Assembly: GCA_017540385.1 (NCBI GenBank)
Contig: JAFYBD010000218.1
Location: forward strand, 1 to 16,653
DNA length: 16,653 nucleotides
Reading direction: 5' to 3'
DNA from: Lentisphaeria bacterium
GTDB lineage: Bacteria; Verrucomicrobiota; Lentisphaeria; Victivallales; UBA1829
Both the position numbers and the translations under genes were made by a program. This document shows positions 6,301-13,496 of the stretch, piece after piece (the stretch's first letter is position 1; each line of letters opens with the position of its first letter). Below the pieces are notes generated by a model. It was given only the letters and a program-made list of their open reading frames with translations, was not told the DNA's origin and searched no databases.

Positions 6301-6744
6301 TCAGAGGCTGGAAGTGACTTTCGAGAGCCCCTTCAGCAGGGAGTCGCGTTCGGCGGCGGTAAGGCCGTTGAGAAGATCGGCGCAGAGGGAGTCGACGCGC
6401 TGGGTACATTCGTCGAGGAGAGTCTGGCCGTATTCCGTGAGGGTGATCTGGACGGCGCGGCGGTCCTCGGGATTCTGCACGCGCTGGAGGAAGTTCTTCC
6501 GCACGAGCGATTCGACGAGTTCGGAGACGGTGGCGGGGGCAAGCTTCATGGCTTCCGCGAGTTCCTTCAGCGTCACGCCGTTCGGTTTGTCCTCCGTGAG
6601 GCGGCACACGAGCGACATGGTCTGATGCTGGCGTATGCTCACGTCGATGCGGGCGATGTGGCCGATGCTGTCGACGGCTTCGCGGAACGCATCATAGAGG
6701 CGGGAAACGGTTTTTCTGAGGATTGCAGGGTCTGAAGCTGCCAT
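6301..6744 (-). CDS. MarR-family transcriptional regulator
   Basis: A 147-aa protein with the standard MarR layout: N-terminal dimer helix, a winged helix at about 55-105 (VTLKELAEAMKLAPATVSELVESLVRKNFLQRVQNPEDRR...ITLTEYG) with the DRR wing at 94-96, and a C-terminal dimer helix. Family members bind short palindromes in their own or nearby promoters and release DNA when a small ligand binds. The longer frame reaching 6831 would start upstream of the -10/-35 boxes at 6793-6821, so I chose ATG 6744 (MAASDPAIL), with GGAG about 11 nt upstream. No adjacent efflux or catabolic gene is divergently transcribed from it, so its target is not evident from context. The nearest upstream gene, the serpin, is on the same strand and is separated by about 410 bp of non-coding DNA. 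Confidence 0.92.
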   Translation of the reverse strand: MAASDPAILRKTVSRLYDAFREAVDSIGHIARIDVSIRQHQTMSLVCRLTEDKPNGVTLKELAEAMKLAPATVSELVESLVRKNFLQRVQNPEDRRAVQITLTEYGQTLLDECTQRVDSLCADLLNGLTAAERDSLLKGLSKVTSSL

Positions 6745-6775
6745 TTTTGCTGGGACTCCGTGGGTGGGGTTGTAA

Positions 6776-6788
6776 ATGTGTAGTACAT
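6776..6788. promoter_or_regulatory. Possible MarR autoregulatory operator
   Basis: ATGT-gtagt-ACAT is a 13-bp imperfect dyad that covers the predicted marR transcription start (about 6786). Position and length suit a MarR operator, but four-base arms are weak evidence. Confidence 0.3.
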
Positions 6789-6792
6789 GGAT

Positions 6793-6821
6793 AATATACA
6801 TCCCATCAAATAATATTGCAA
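6793..6821 (-). promoter_or_regulatory. Promoter of marR
   Basis: On the minus strand, TTGCAA (6821-6816), a 17-bp spacer and TATATT (6798-6793) form a sigma70-like core promoter. The start would be near 6786 and the 5' UTR about 42 nt. It supports the shorter MarR start at 6744. Confidence 0.65.
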
Positions 6822-7155
6822 ATCGAAACAATCGTTTTTCGTAAAAAATAAGGCATAAATCGTGTAAAACAGTGTTAAAACCTGGTATTTAACGTCGTGG
6901 AGAGGGGATTTCCTGCATGCTGTCACGATAAAGGCAACCGGGCGGACAGATTGCCGGTTCTTTTTTGATTGTTTTAGATAACGGAAACAGACGCGGGACG
7001 AGAAAGACACCTTTTCAAGACAATGCGCCACCATAAATACAGATTGTTTTATAAGCAATCAAAAATCGGGCTGAAGACCGTCTGCCAGAGACATGATGGC
7101 TCCCCGGGACCATGGATCGCCGGGGGGGGAGGATGAGAGCCCACAGGCCGGACCA
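6822..7155. other. Non-coding region between marR and the serpin gene
   Basis: About 330 bp, clearly more AT-rich than its surroundings, with no credible gene on either strand. It holds an inverted repeat GTTAAA (6874-6879)/TTTAAC (6888-6893) with an 8-bp centre, the orphan plus-strand terminator at 6936-6966, and a GC stem CCCCGG/CCGGGG around 7102-7126 that could help end the serpin transcript but has no T-run. No serpin terminator with a T-tract was found. Confidence 0.6.
6936..6966 (+). terminator. Orphan intrinsic terminator, plus strand
   Basis: AACCGG (6936-6941) pairs with CCGGTT (6954-6959) around a 12-nt loop, then C and six T (6961-6966). A competing stem GGCAA (6933-6937)/TTGCC (6951-6955) overlaps both arms. 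No plus-strand gene lies upstream before tRNA-Ser, so it may end a small RNA transcribed away from marR, or it may be coincidental. Confidence 0.5.
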
Positions 7156-8853
7156 TTACTTCTTGTCGGGGTCGTTGACGCGGCCCATGAAAAGGATGAG
7201 CCCGGTCTGATTGTCGCGGATCAGGACCAGGAACGGCCGGTCGGCGCGGAAGTAGTTCTCCGGCGGCGGGTTGCGGGGAGGATATCCGGTAGCGGCCGCT
7301 CCCATCGCTGTGGCCGCGGCGGCCTTGGTGGAATACTCATCCATCTTCAGGGCGGTTTTGTGAATGACCGACTCAATATAAAAACTGTCGAACCCGCCTT
7401 TGTCCGCCAGGATGGGGTCGAAGTCGGACGAGGGACGGAACGGCGCGGACATGCCGAGCCGCTGCAAGGTGTCCTTCAGCATAGTCATGTCGGTGAGGTC
7501 GACTCTCGGGAGCCAGACGTTCGTGGTGTACGGGGACTCGCCCGTAAGCCAGGAATCGAGCTTGTCGCCGATCCTGGCGAGGATGGACTTCATGGCGGCC
7601 CGGCCCTGGTCGGCACCGGGCTGAAGGGGCATCAGGGCGACGAGTTCGAACCTGGGATCCTCGTACGGGAGGATCACTGCGTGCACGTTGTCCTCCTCAT
7701 TGGAGTAGTATTGGAAGCGACGTTTCTGATACATCATCTGAACGCGTTTCGTCCCGCCACCGAAAAGATAGAACGGCATCTGGCGGGTCTGGTTCTCCTT
7801 GAACGGATATTTCCATTTCGCCTCGAAATACAGGGTGTTCACCAGGATCAGCCGGGAGCGGGGGGAAATCGCCGACGGGGCGAGCAGGTCCTTGATCATG
7901 CCTTTGGTCTTCGATTCGACAAGCGAATTGATCTTGCGTGCGACGGCCTCGCCGCGGGAGAAATCCTCGGTGTAGAACGCACCCTCGAAATAGGTCTCGA
8001 GCGTCCCGGCGTATTCGGGCCGGAGCTTGACGCGCCGATCGACCCAGGCGGAATTCGAGACGAGGACGTCAGCCTGGCGGGAAGCCTGATACTGGCCGGA
8101 CATGGCGTGGAAGAACGTGCTGGATGCGGCGGGATCGGCTGGCAGTCCGAGCACCCTGCGGATGTCCTCCCGCGTCCGGCCGCCCACCCCGGTATAGAGC
8201 ATGGCGAACGCGCTGTCGATGCTGTACGGGGAGATGAATTTGGTCACGGTCTCTTTTTCATCACCGAGGGCCTGGAGCATGCGGAACCCCTGACGGTTCA
8301 ATTCGGCGGCGACGGCCTTCTGTTCGGGCGTGATGACGACCGGACCTGGGGCGGGTGTTTGTGCGGGGCCGGATGCGGCCGCGGCGGGCTGAGGCTTCGG
8401 GCGGCTGATCTGGTTTTTCACGGCGAGCTTGATGCTGAACTGCTTCGCGGCATGGCTCGAGTCGCGAACATGCACAAGGGCCCGGTCGGGATGGGGGGAT
8501 ACCTGGACGCGGTTGGCCGGCTCGCATTCGAGCATGACGGTCTTCTCGAAATCCGGGGTGAAGTCGAGCTTGAAGGGCTGCTGCAGGTCCTCCCACGGCT
8601 TGCCGTCGACGGTAATGTCTTCCGGGTACTTGTTTTCGCCGATGCGGCCGGGCCGGACGGTGTGCCGGTAGGTGATCTCGTCGCCCGCGAAGGTGAACGT
8701 CCCTTCGGCCCGCCCGTTGACCGTGAACTTCAGCATGAGCGTGACCTCCCCGGAATCCGACTGTGCGGAGACGGCGAACGGAACGACCGCCGAAATGAGC
8801 AGGGCGAGGCACAGGATCATGCCCCGAAAACGTTCGAAGTGTTGTCGTTTCAT
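7156..8853 (-). CDS. Secreted serpin with an N-terminal domain of unknown function
   Basis: A 565-aa protein. A Sec signal peptide (1-30, cleavage VSA-QSD) is followed by a ~115-residue strand-rich domain (35-148) that I do not recognise, a Pro/Ala linker (150-176) and a complete serpin fold (177-565). Serpin landmarks are FISPYSIDSAFAMLYTGVGG (206-225), LVNTLYFEAKWKYPF (337-351) and FRADRPFLVLIRDNQTG (535-551). The reactive-centre loop has an inhibitory-type hinge, EYSTKAAAATA (506-516): Thr then four Ala, as in inhibitors that insert the loop. Aligned on the downstream PPxE...F pattern the scissile bond would be Arg527-Asn528, which implies a loop about five residues longer than usual; counted from the hinge, P1 is Thr522. 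Serpins trap serine or cysteine proteases covalently. ATG 8853 has AAGGAG six nt upstream. Longer upstream starts would precede the signal peptide. Confidence 0.95.
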   Translation of the reverse strand: MKRQHFERFRGMILCLALLISAVVPFAVSAQSDSGEVTLMLKFTVNGRAEGTFTFAGDEITYRHTVRPGRIGENKYPEDITVDGKPWEDLQQPFKLDFTPDFEKTVMLECEPANRVQVSPHPDRALVHVRDSSHAAKQFSIKLAVKNQISRPKPQPAAAASGPAQTPAPGPVVITPEQKAVAAELNRQGFRMLQALGDEKETVTKFISPYSIDSAFAMLYTGVGGRTREDIRRVLGLPADPAASSTFFHAMSGQYQASRQADVLVSNSAWVDRRVKLRPEYAGTLETYFEGAFYTEDFSRGEAVARKINSLVESKTKGMIKDLLAPSAISPRSRLILVNTLYFEAKWKYPFKENQTRQMPFYLFGGGTKRVQMMYQKRRFQYYSNEEDNVHAVILPYEDPRFELVALMPLQPGADQGRAAMKSILARIGDKLDSWLTGESPYTTNVWLPRVDLTDMTMLKDTLQRLGMSAPFRPSSDFDPILADKGGFDSFYIESVIHKTALKMDEYSTKAAAATAMGAAATGYPPRNPPPENYFRADRPFLVLIRDNQTGLILFMGRVNDPDKK

Positions 8854-9245
8854 GGATCTCTCCTTGTGTGACAGGTGTTGCAGAGTGTCGTCGAAAACGT
8901 GTTTCTGACGATTAGACGCGCGAAAACCGAATATCTTAGCGAATGTTATCAAAAAAAACGAAAAAAGCGTTGCGAGGCGGTCACTCGACCGGGGCTGATA
9001 CTGCAACTGACCATTGCACGGTCTGTGAGAGGATCGGTTTCGCAACCTGATTCGGGGAGCAAGCTACCGCTTTTTTCCCAAGCTTGAGGCCAAAACTTCA
9101 AGATACACAAGGTACTTTTTAGTGTATCTTGCGTGTATGCGCATGAGACGTTTTTTTGGGCTTTGGGACCTTTTGCCGGGTAAGCGCGTGAAGCGGTTGT
9201 TTTCGGCTTTGAAGATCAATCTCTTAGACGCGTGAAGGCATTGAT
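8854..9245. other. Non-coding region upstream of the serpin
   Basis: About 390 bp with no credible gene. It contains poly-A/T tracts (8949-8966), hairpin-headed repeat copy 1 with its degenerate 45-bp units (about 9090-9240), and an outlying echo of the unit (TTAGACGCGCGAA, 8912-8924). I could not find a convincing serpin promoter; the AT-rich stretch at 8925-8965 is the most likely place. Confidence 0.6.
9090..9240 (+). repeat. Hairpin-headed intergenic repeat, copy 1
   Basis: It starts with AAAACTTCAAG (9092-9102), which leads into a stem CAAGATACAC (9099-9108)/GTGTATCTTG (9122-9131) around a 13-nt loop containing AAGGTAC. Next come a motif GTATGCGCATGAGACG (9135-9150) and two degenerate further copies, GTAAGCGCGTGAAGCG (from 9180) and GACGCGTGAAG (from 9227), at 45-bp steps. 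The first ~75 bp match the inverted copy at 16540-16628 almost base for base, apart from a 7-bp insertion there. Confidence 0.85.
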
Positions 9246-10082
9246 TCAGGACACCGTGAGGGGCGGGGGTGTCTTGTCCGTGCGGGGTTTCATGCGCACG
9301 AGGAGGCGTTTTTCGAGGAGGGCGCAGAGGTCGTCGAGGTTGGTGCGGGGGACCTTGACATCGTCGAAATACGGCGCGAGGAGTTCACGGCGGAGCGCGG
9401 CGTCGATGTGGTTCAGGTGGCGGAAGAACTGGACGAGGTCCTCGACGATCTCGCGGAGGCCGATCTCCGCTTTCCTGCAGTCGGCCACGTCGACCCAGCA
9501 GAATTCGAGGCCGGACGGGGTCTGCCGGTACAGGAGGTTCGACGGCGTGAACGCGTAATGCAGCATCCCGGCGTCATGGAGTCTGGCGAGGAGCGCAAGA
9601 TGGCCGGCGCAGAACGCCTTCATGAGCGGGACGTCCAAGGCGTGGGGACCCGGGCCGTGGAAATCGAGACCGTTGCGGTAGCCGTCGATGAAGCGGGAGA
9701 CGAAGAACGCGTCGCGGAGGAACGGCCCCCGGCGGATCTCGCCGACTGCGAGGAGTTCGGGCAGAGGGAAGCCGAGTTCGGCGAGGCGGACGTAATTGGC
9801 GGCTTCAGCGGCCGACGGCGAGGGGTGGAAGATGTACCGATGCGCGCCGTGGACGCGGTAGAACCCCTTGTACGCCACGTCGAAACCAGGGGAGACCGGG
9901 ATCCGCAGCACATACTTGCTGCGCGTGCTCCAGATGGTGCGGGAGCCGTCGCCGGGGTCGAACACCCCTGCGGCAGTCAGGCGGTCGAAATCCGCCGCGA
10001 AAGAGTCCTTCACCCAGCACCAGGAGCCGAGCATGGAGATCATCCCGGGGGAAAAGGACGGCGCTGTCCGGCGTTTCATCAT
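9246..10082 (-). CDS. WaaP/Kdo-kinase-like (LPS kinase superfamily) protein lacking the catalytic Asp
   Basis: A 278-aa protein with an aminoglycoside/LPS-kinase-like fold. Visible elements: a glycine-poor N-lobe, VAYKGFYRVHG with candidate ATP lysine K72, helix-C glutamate E93 (SAAEAANYV), hinge-like FFVSRFIDG (126-134), the LARLHDAGML helix (165-174), the catalytic loop H175-Y-A177-F-T-P-S-N182, and metal-binding D198 in FCWVDVADCR. In active relatives the loop reads HxDL...N; here Asp is Ala177 while Asn182 and D198 are kept, so it may be a pseudokinase or use a different base. It follows an MsbA-like exporter with a 19-bp gap, which suggests a lipid A/LPS core role. The chosen start (ATG 10082, tandem with 10079) lacks a Shine-Dalgarno sequence and translational coupling is likely. 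Starts at 10043 or 10034 are possible. Confidence 0.85.
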   Translation of the reverse strand: MMKRRTAPSFSPGMISMLGSWCWVKDSFAADFDRLTAAGVFDPGDGSRTIWSTRSKYVLRIPVSPGFDVAYKGFYRVHGAHRYIFHPSPSAAEAANYVRLAELGFPLPELLAVGEIRRGPFLRDAFFVSRFIDGYRNGLDFHGPGPHALDVPLMKAFCAGHLALLARLHDAGMLHYAFTPSNLLYRQTPSGLEFCWVDVADCRKAEIGLREIVEDLVQFFRHLNHIDAALRRELLAPYFDDVKVPRTNLDDLCALLEKRLLVRMKPRTDKTPPPLTVS

Positions 10083-10101
10083 GGCGGGAAAGGCGGATGG
10101 T

Positions 10102-12150
10102 TCACAGGCTGAACTGTGTGCTGTGGAGACGTCTGTAAACGCCGTTCTCGCGGGCGAGGAGTTCGGATTCGGTACCACACTCGACGATGCGACCGGCGTG
10201 CATCACGAGGATCATGTCGGCGTTGCGGATGGTGCTCAGGCGGTGCGCGATGGCGAAGACGGTGCGGTTCGACATCACGCGGTTCAGGGCCTCCTGCACG
10301 AGCGTTTCGGTCACGGTGTCGAGCGCGCTGGTGGCCTCGTCGAGGATGAAGATCGGGGGATTGCGGAGGATGGCGCGTGCGATGGAGACGCGCTGCTTCT
10401 CGCCGCCGGAGAGCTTGAAGCCCTTCTCGCCGACCTCAGTCTCGTAGCCCTCGGGATGGGGGCCGTTCACGATGAACTCGTGGGCGTTGGCGAGCTTGGC
10501 GGCGGCGATGATCTCGTCGCGTGTGGCGTCAGGCTTGCCGTAGGCGATGTTCTCGGCGATGGTCTCGTTGAACATGATGGCGTCCTGATTGACCACGCCG
10601 ATCATGCCGCGAAGCGAGGAAATGGTGTAGTCGCGGATGTCCACGCCGTCGATGGCGATGGAGCCGGAATCGACGTCGTAGAAGCGCGCGAGGAGGTTCG
10701 CGATGGTGGATTTGCCCGAGCCGGTCTCGCCGACCACGGCGACCATGCTGCCGCGCGGGATGTCGAACGACACGTGATCGAGCACCACGCGGTCGTCGTA
10801 GGAGAAGCACACGTCCCGCACGGTGATGCCCTGCTTGAACTCCTTGAGCTCGATCGCGTCGGGTTTCTCCGGCAGGGAGGTGTCCGTGTCGAGCAGGGCG
10901 AAATAGCGGTCGGCCGCGGCCATCGACTGCTGGAGGCTGGCGAAGACCTTCGAGATGTCCTTGATGGGGCGGTAGGCCATCATGGCCGGCGTGAGCAGTG
11001 CGGCGAGCTCGGTGACCGTGATTCCGTTCTTGTAGGAGTAGAGCAGGAAAACGAGCGTGGCGGTCACGGCGACCATTTCCATGAGCGGGGCGACCAGGAT
11101 GTGGATCCGCATGGCACGGATGGCCTGCCGGTAATACTTCCGGTTCACGGCGTTGAAGCGGTTGGCTTCGCGTTCCTCCGCGTTGTATGCCTTCACGGCG
11201 CGGATGCCGGAGAAGACTTCGTGCATGCGGGAGAAGACGTCGGCGATGCGGGCGAAACTGCGCTTGTAGTATTTGCGGATGATGCGGCTCACGATCTGAA
11301 GCGGGATGATGATGAGCAGGATGCCTGCGGTGAGCGTGACGACCATCGCCAGACTGTCCGACTGGCGGCACGCCACGATCATGGCTCCGAGGCAGCCCAG
11401 GACCTGCAGCGGGGCGTTCGTGAGGTCTTCGATGGAGTGCGAGACGGAGTATTCGAGCGCCGACGTGTCGTTGGTGCAGCGGCTGATGAGGTGGCCGACG
11501 TCCATGTCGCCGTAGAATCGCAGGGACTGGTTTGCGAGCTTGCGGAAGATGGCGCTGCGCATATCGGCGACCACGCGGATGCCCACGTAGCGCGTGCAAT
11601 AGCCGTTCAGGTACATTCCGAGGCTGCGGAGGAACCACATCATCACGAACGAGAAGATGTAGACCGCGAAGAGCTGCCAGGCGATGCGTCCGTCCGGGGT
11701 CACGATGTCGAAACTGCGGTGGACGGGCCATTCGACCGTGAAGACCTTGCCCTCGATGGAACAGGGCAGATGGAAGCGCCGGATGGCGTCACTCGCCTGC
11801 TGGAGGAGTTTGGTGAGCTTCGGATCGGAATCGGCGGGCTCGGAGAGGACTTCCGCCATGAGGCGTTCCTTCTCCTCGACCGAGAAGTTGTTTTCGTCCG
11901 CGATCTCGCGGAGACGGGTGATGGATTCGGCGGAAACGATGCGCTCGGGCGAGACGCCGATGTCGCTGCCGGTGTCGACCAGGCCGACCAGCTGGGGGAC
12001 CAGCAGGAGGGCGAAGAAGAGGGAGCCGCCGACCAGCATGCCGCAGAGAATGCCGAACGTGAGGCGTTTCCAGTACGGCTTGGTGAATTTCAGGAGCCGG
12101 AGATAGCTCTGGGACCTGAAATTCCGGTCGTTGTCTTTGGTGCTGCTCAT
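10102..12150 (-). CDS. MsbA-like ABC exporter (half-transporter, fused TMD-NBD)
   Basis: A 682-aa protein, about 100 residues longer than MsbA. A six-helix transmembrane domain (~31-415) is followed by a nucleotide-binding domain: Walker A GETGSGKST (474-482), Q-loop Q522, signature LSGGEKQR (580-587), Walker B FILDEATSALD (601-611) and H-loop H636 (AHRLST). All catalytic residues are present, so it should hydrolyse ATP as a homodimer. The extra length lies between TM1 (31-57) and TM2 (~160-182), an acidic helical insert that would face the periplasm. MsbA flips lipid A-core across the inner membrane; other type IV exporters move lipids, peptides or drugs, so the substrate is not fixed by sequence. 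The WaaP-like gene just downstream favours LPS or glycolipid. ATG 12150 (MSSTKDN) was chosen because the promoter at 12209-12237 lies just upstream; AGGA is 15 nt away and weak. Confidence 0.93.
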   Translation of the reverse strand: MSSTKDNDRNFRSQSYLRLLKFTKPYWKRLTFGILCGMLVGGSLFFALLLVPQLVGLVDTGSDIGVSPERIVSAESITRLREIADENNFSVEEKERLMAEVLSEPADSDPKLTKLLQQASDAIRRFHLPCSIEGKVFTVEWPVHRSFDIVTPDGRIAWQLFAVYIFSFVMMWFLRSLGMYLNGYCTRYVGIRVVADMRSAIFRKLANQSLRFYGDMDVGHLISRCTNDTSALEYSVSHSIEDLTNAPLQVLGCLGAMIVACRQSDSLAMVVTLTAGILLIIIPLQIVSRIIRKYYKRSFARIADVFSRMHEVFSGIRAVKAYNAEEREANRFNAVNRKYYRQAIRAMRIHILVAPLMEMVAVTATLVFLLYSYKNGITVTELAALLTPAMMAYRPIKDISKVFASLQQSMAAADRYFALLDTDTSLPEKPDAIELKEFKQGITVRDVCFSYDDRVVLDHVSFDIPRGSMVAVVGETGSGKSTIANLLARFYDVDSGSIAIDGVDIRDYTISSLRGMIGVVNQDAIMFNETIAENIAYGKPDATRDEIIAAAKLANAHEFIVNGPHPEGYETEVGEKGFKLSGGEKQRVSIARAILRNPPIFILDEATSALDTVTETLVQEALNRVMSNRTVFAIAHRLSTIRNADMILVMHAGRIVECGTESELLARENGVYRRLHSTQFSL

Positions 12151-12208
12151 GGTTCGGGTCGGGTTTCCTGCGGATAGTAAAAGAGAAAATGCTAAAATAG
12201 AACAGAAT

Positions 12209-12237
12209 ACTATATCCCTTGAACGGGGGAAAATCAA
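12209..12237 (-). promoter_or_regulatory. Promoter of the ABC exporter operon
   Basis: On the minus strand, TTGATT (12237-12232), 17 bp, TATAGT (12214-12209). The expected start is near 12202, giving a ~52-nt leader before ATG 12150. Confidence 0.65.
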
Positions 12238-12378
12238 GTTAAGGCGGAAGAAAAACCGCGATTTTCCCCTGCCGGCAGAATGTGAGGCACGACAAAGGCC
12301 AGGAGCAAACCGCGCAGTGGCGACGGGGTGGCCGGGCGTGGACGACGATCCCGAGGCGCCCATTTTTCGGAGATACCC

Positions 12379-12407
12379 TTGACAAACCGTTCGTGCCGTG
12401 CTATATT
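12379..12407 (+). promoter_or_regulatory. Strong sigma70-like promoter of the DA1-like operon
   Basis: A perfect TTGACA (12379-12384), a 17-bp spacer and TATATT (12402-12407). The start should fall near 12414, about 42 nt ahead of ATG 12456. It rules out the longer frame that begins at 12282. Confidence 0.8.
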
Positions 12408-12455
12408 GTTCGAAACTCTTTGTCCGACAACCACGACAACCCCGGAGCAGTGTCC

Positions 12456-13472
12456 ATGCTGAAAAAAACGCTCGCGATCGTATTGACGTTCTTCGTCGCG
12501 CTCACGCTGTGCTGTTATGCCGGCGCGAGACGGAACATCATGGTGTGCGACTGGTGCGGGAAGAGGATCGCGTCGAACGCGTCGTTCCTGCGTTCGGAAG
12601 ACAAGAATTTCTGCAGCGAGAAGTGTTTCAACCAGTACGCGGAGTCCCTGCTCCCGGTCTGCGACGTGTGCGGGAAACGGTTCAAGCAGGGATTCACGAG
12701 CAACGGCAGGAACTACTGCTCGCGGGCGTGCCTGGAAACGACGTTCAAGGAATGTGCGAACTGCCACCGCCGCGAGCCTGCCGGCATGATACTCGGGGAT
12801 GACATCTTCCTCTGCGACTACTGTTCGCAGCTGCCCGCGTGTTCCTGCTGCCAGATGCCGCTGGACAAATTCTCAAAGGAGGTCGGGGACGGCCGGACCC
12901 TGTGCCGGGAATGTGCGAAGGAGGCGATCTTCAGCCAGACCGAGGCTGAAAAGATCATGGCCTCGCTGCGGCAGGAGCTGGCCGACAAATACAAGCTCGG
13001 GACGAACCACACGATCAAGTTCGAACTCTGCACGAAAGCCGACCTGAAGAAGGAATCCAGCGGGGACGGCGAACGCGAGCTCGGGCTCTTCATCTTCAAC
13101 CGCAAGACGTTGACGCTCTTCAACTATGCCATCCGCAACCGTGAGACCTACCGCATCCTGATCCTGAAGGGACTGCCGCCCGATTTCTTCCGGTCCGTGG
13201 GCGCGCATGAGCTGGCGCACGACTGGATGGAGGAAAACCTCCCCCATATCGACGAACCCGAAATCCGCGAGGGATTCTCGGAATATATCTCGTGGCTGTA
13301 CTCGAAATCGGAACATCTGGACCGGATCCCGTGGCGGATGGAACACAATACCGACCCGATCTACGGCGACGGATTCCGCAAGATCCGCGACATGATGGGA
13401 AAGGCGCGGACGGCAGCGGAGTGGAAGGAAATCCTGCTGCAGGCGTATCCGGCCCCGCAGAACGGGAAGTAA
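12456..13472 (+). CDS. Exported LIM-like/zinc-module protein with DA1-like HExxH metallopeptidase domain
   Basis: A 338-aa protein. A Sec signal peptide (1-24, cleavage AGA-RR) precedes four Cys modules: C31/C34-C53/C57, C69/C72-C88/C92, C100/C103-C120/C123 and C129/C132-C150/C153. These resemble LIM or treble-clef zinc ribbons. Residues ~155-330 form a peptidase domain with HELAHDW (251-257) and E272 in REGFSEY, close to the HEMMH...EEG arrangement of the plant DA1 family (PF12315), which also follows LIM domains. Plant DA1 is a ubiquitin-activated protease; the bacterial homologues are uncharacterised. Having Cys-rich modules in an exported protein is odd, because the periplasm favours disulfides over zinc sites. 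ATG 12456 has GGAG eight nt upstream and lies ~42 nt after the predicted transcription start. A four-TM protein follows after 24 bp. Confidence 0.88.
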   Translation: MLKKTLAIVLTFFVALTLCCYAGARRNIMVCDWCGKRIASNASFLRSEDKNFCSEKCFNQYAESLLPVCDVCGKRFKQGFTSNGRNYCSRACLETTFKECANCHRREPAGMILGDDIFLCDYCSQLPACSCCQMPLDKFSKEVGDGRTLCRECAKEAIFSQTEAEKIMASLRQELADKYKLGTNHTIKFELCTKADLKKESSGDGERELGLFIFNRKTLTLFNYAIRNRETYRILILKGLPPDFFRSVGAHELAHDWMEENLPHIDEPEIREGFSEYISWLYSKSEHLDRIPWRMEHNTDPIYGDGFRKIRDMMGKARTAAEWKEILLQAYPAPQNGK

Positions 13473-13496
13473 TCAAAAAAAAGGAGTCCCATCATC

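Larger units (their letters stand above)
12151..12455. other. Divergent promoter region between the ABC exporter and the DA1-like gene
   Basis: About 305 bp with no gene. It contains a minus-strand promoter (12209-12237) and a plus-strand promoter (12379-12407), with about 140 bp between them. In between are a small stem GCGG-aagaaaaa-CCGC (about 12244-12259) and a perfect 10-bp palindrome CTGCCGGCAG (12269-12278), a possible regulator site. Nothing else stands out. Confidence 0.6.

Noticed and set aside
6745..6831. A 29-residue N-terminal extension of the MarR protein
   Set aside because: It would begin upstream of the -10 and -35 boxes at 6793-6821, and family members start near residue 30 of the long frame.
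7093..8871. A 592-codon open frame on the plus strand opposite the serpin
   Set aside because: It is an antisense shadow: the minus strand encodes a complete serpin with signal peptide and ribosome-binding site.
9868..12177. A 769-codon open frame on the plus strand opposite the ABC exporter
   Set aside because: It is very long but its product is low-complexity (His, Asp, Glu, Gly, Val-rich) with no motif, and the opposite strand carries an unmistakable ABC exporter with all catalytic motifs. Long antisense frames are usual in GC-rich genes.
12282..12455. A 58-residue N-terminal extension of the DA1-like protein
   Set aside because: It lies across a perfect TTGACA/TATATT promoter and would place the signal peptide in the middle of the protein.
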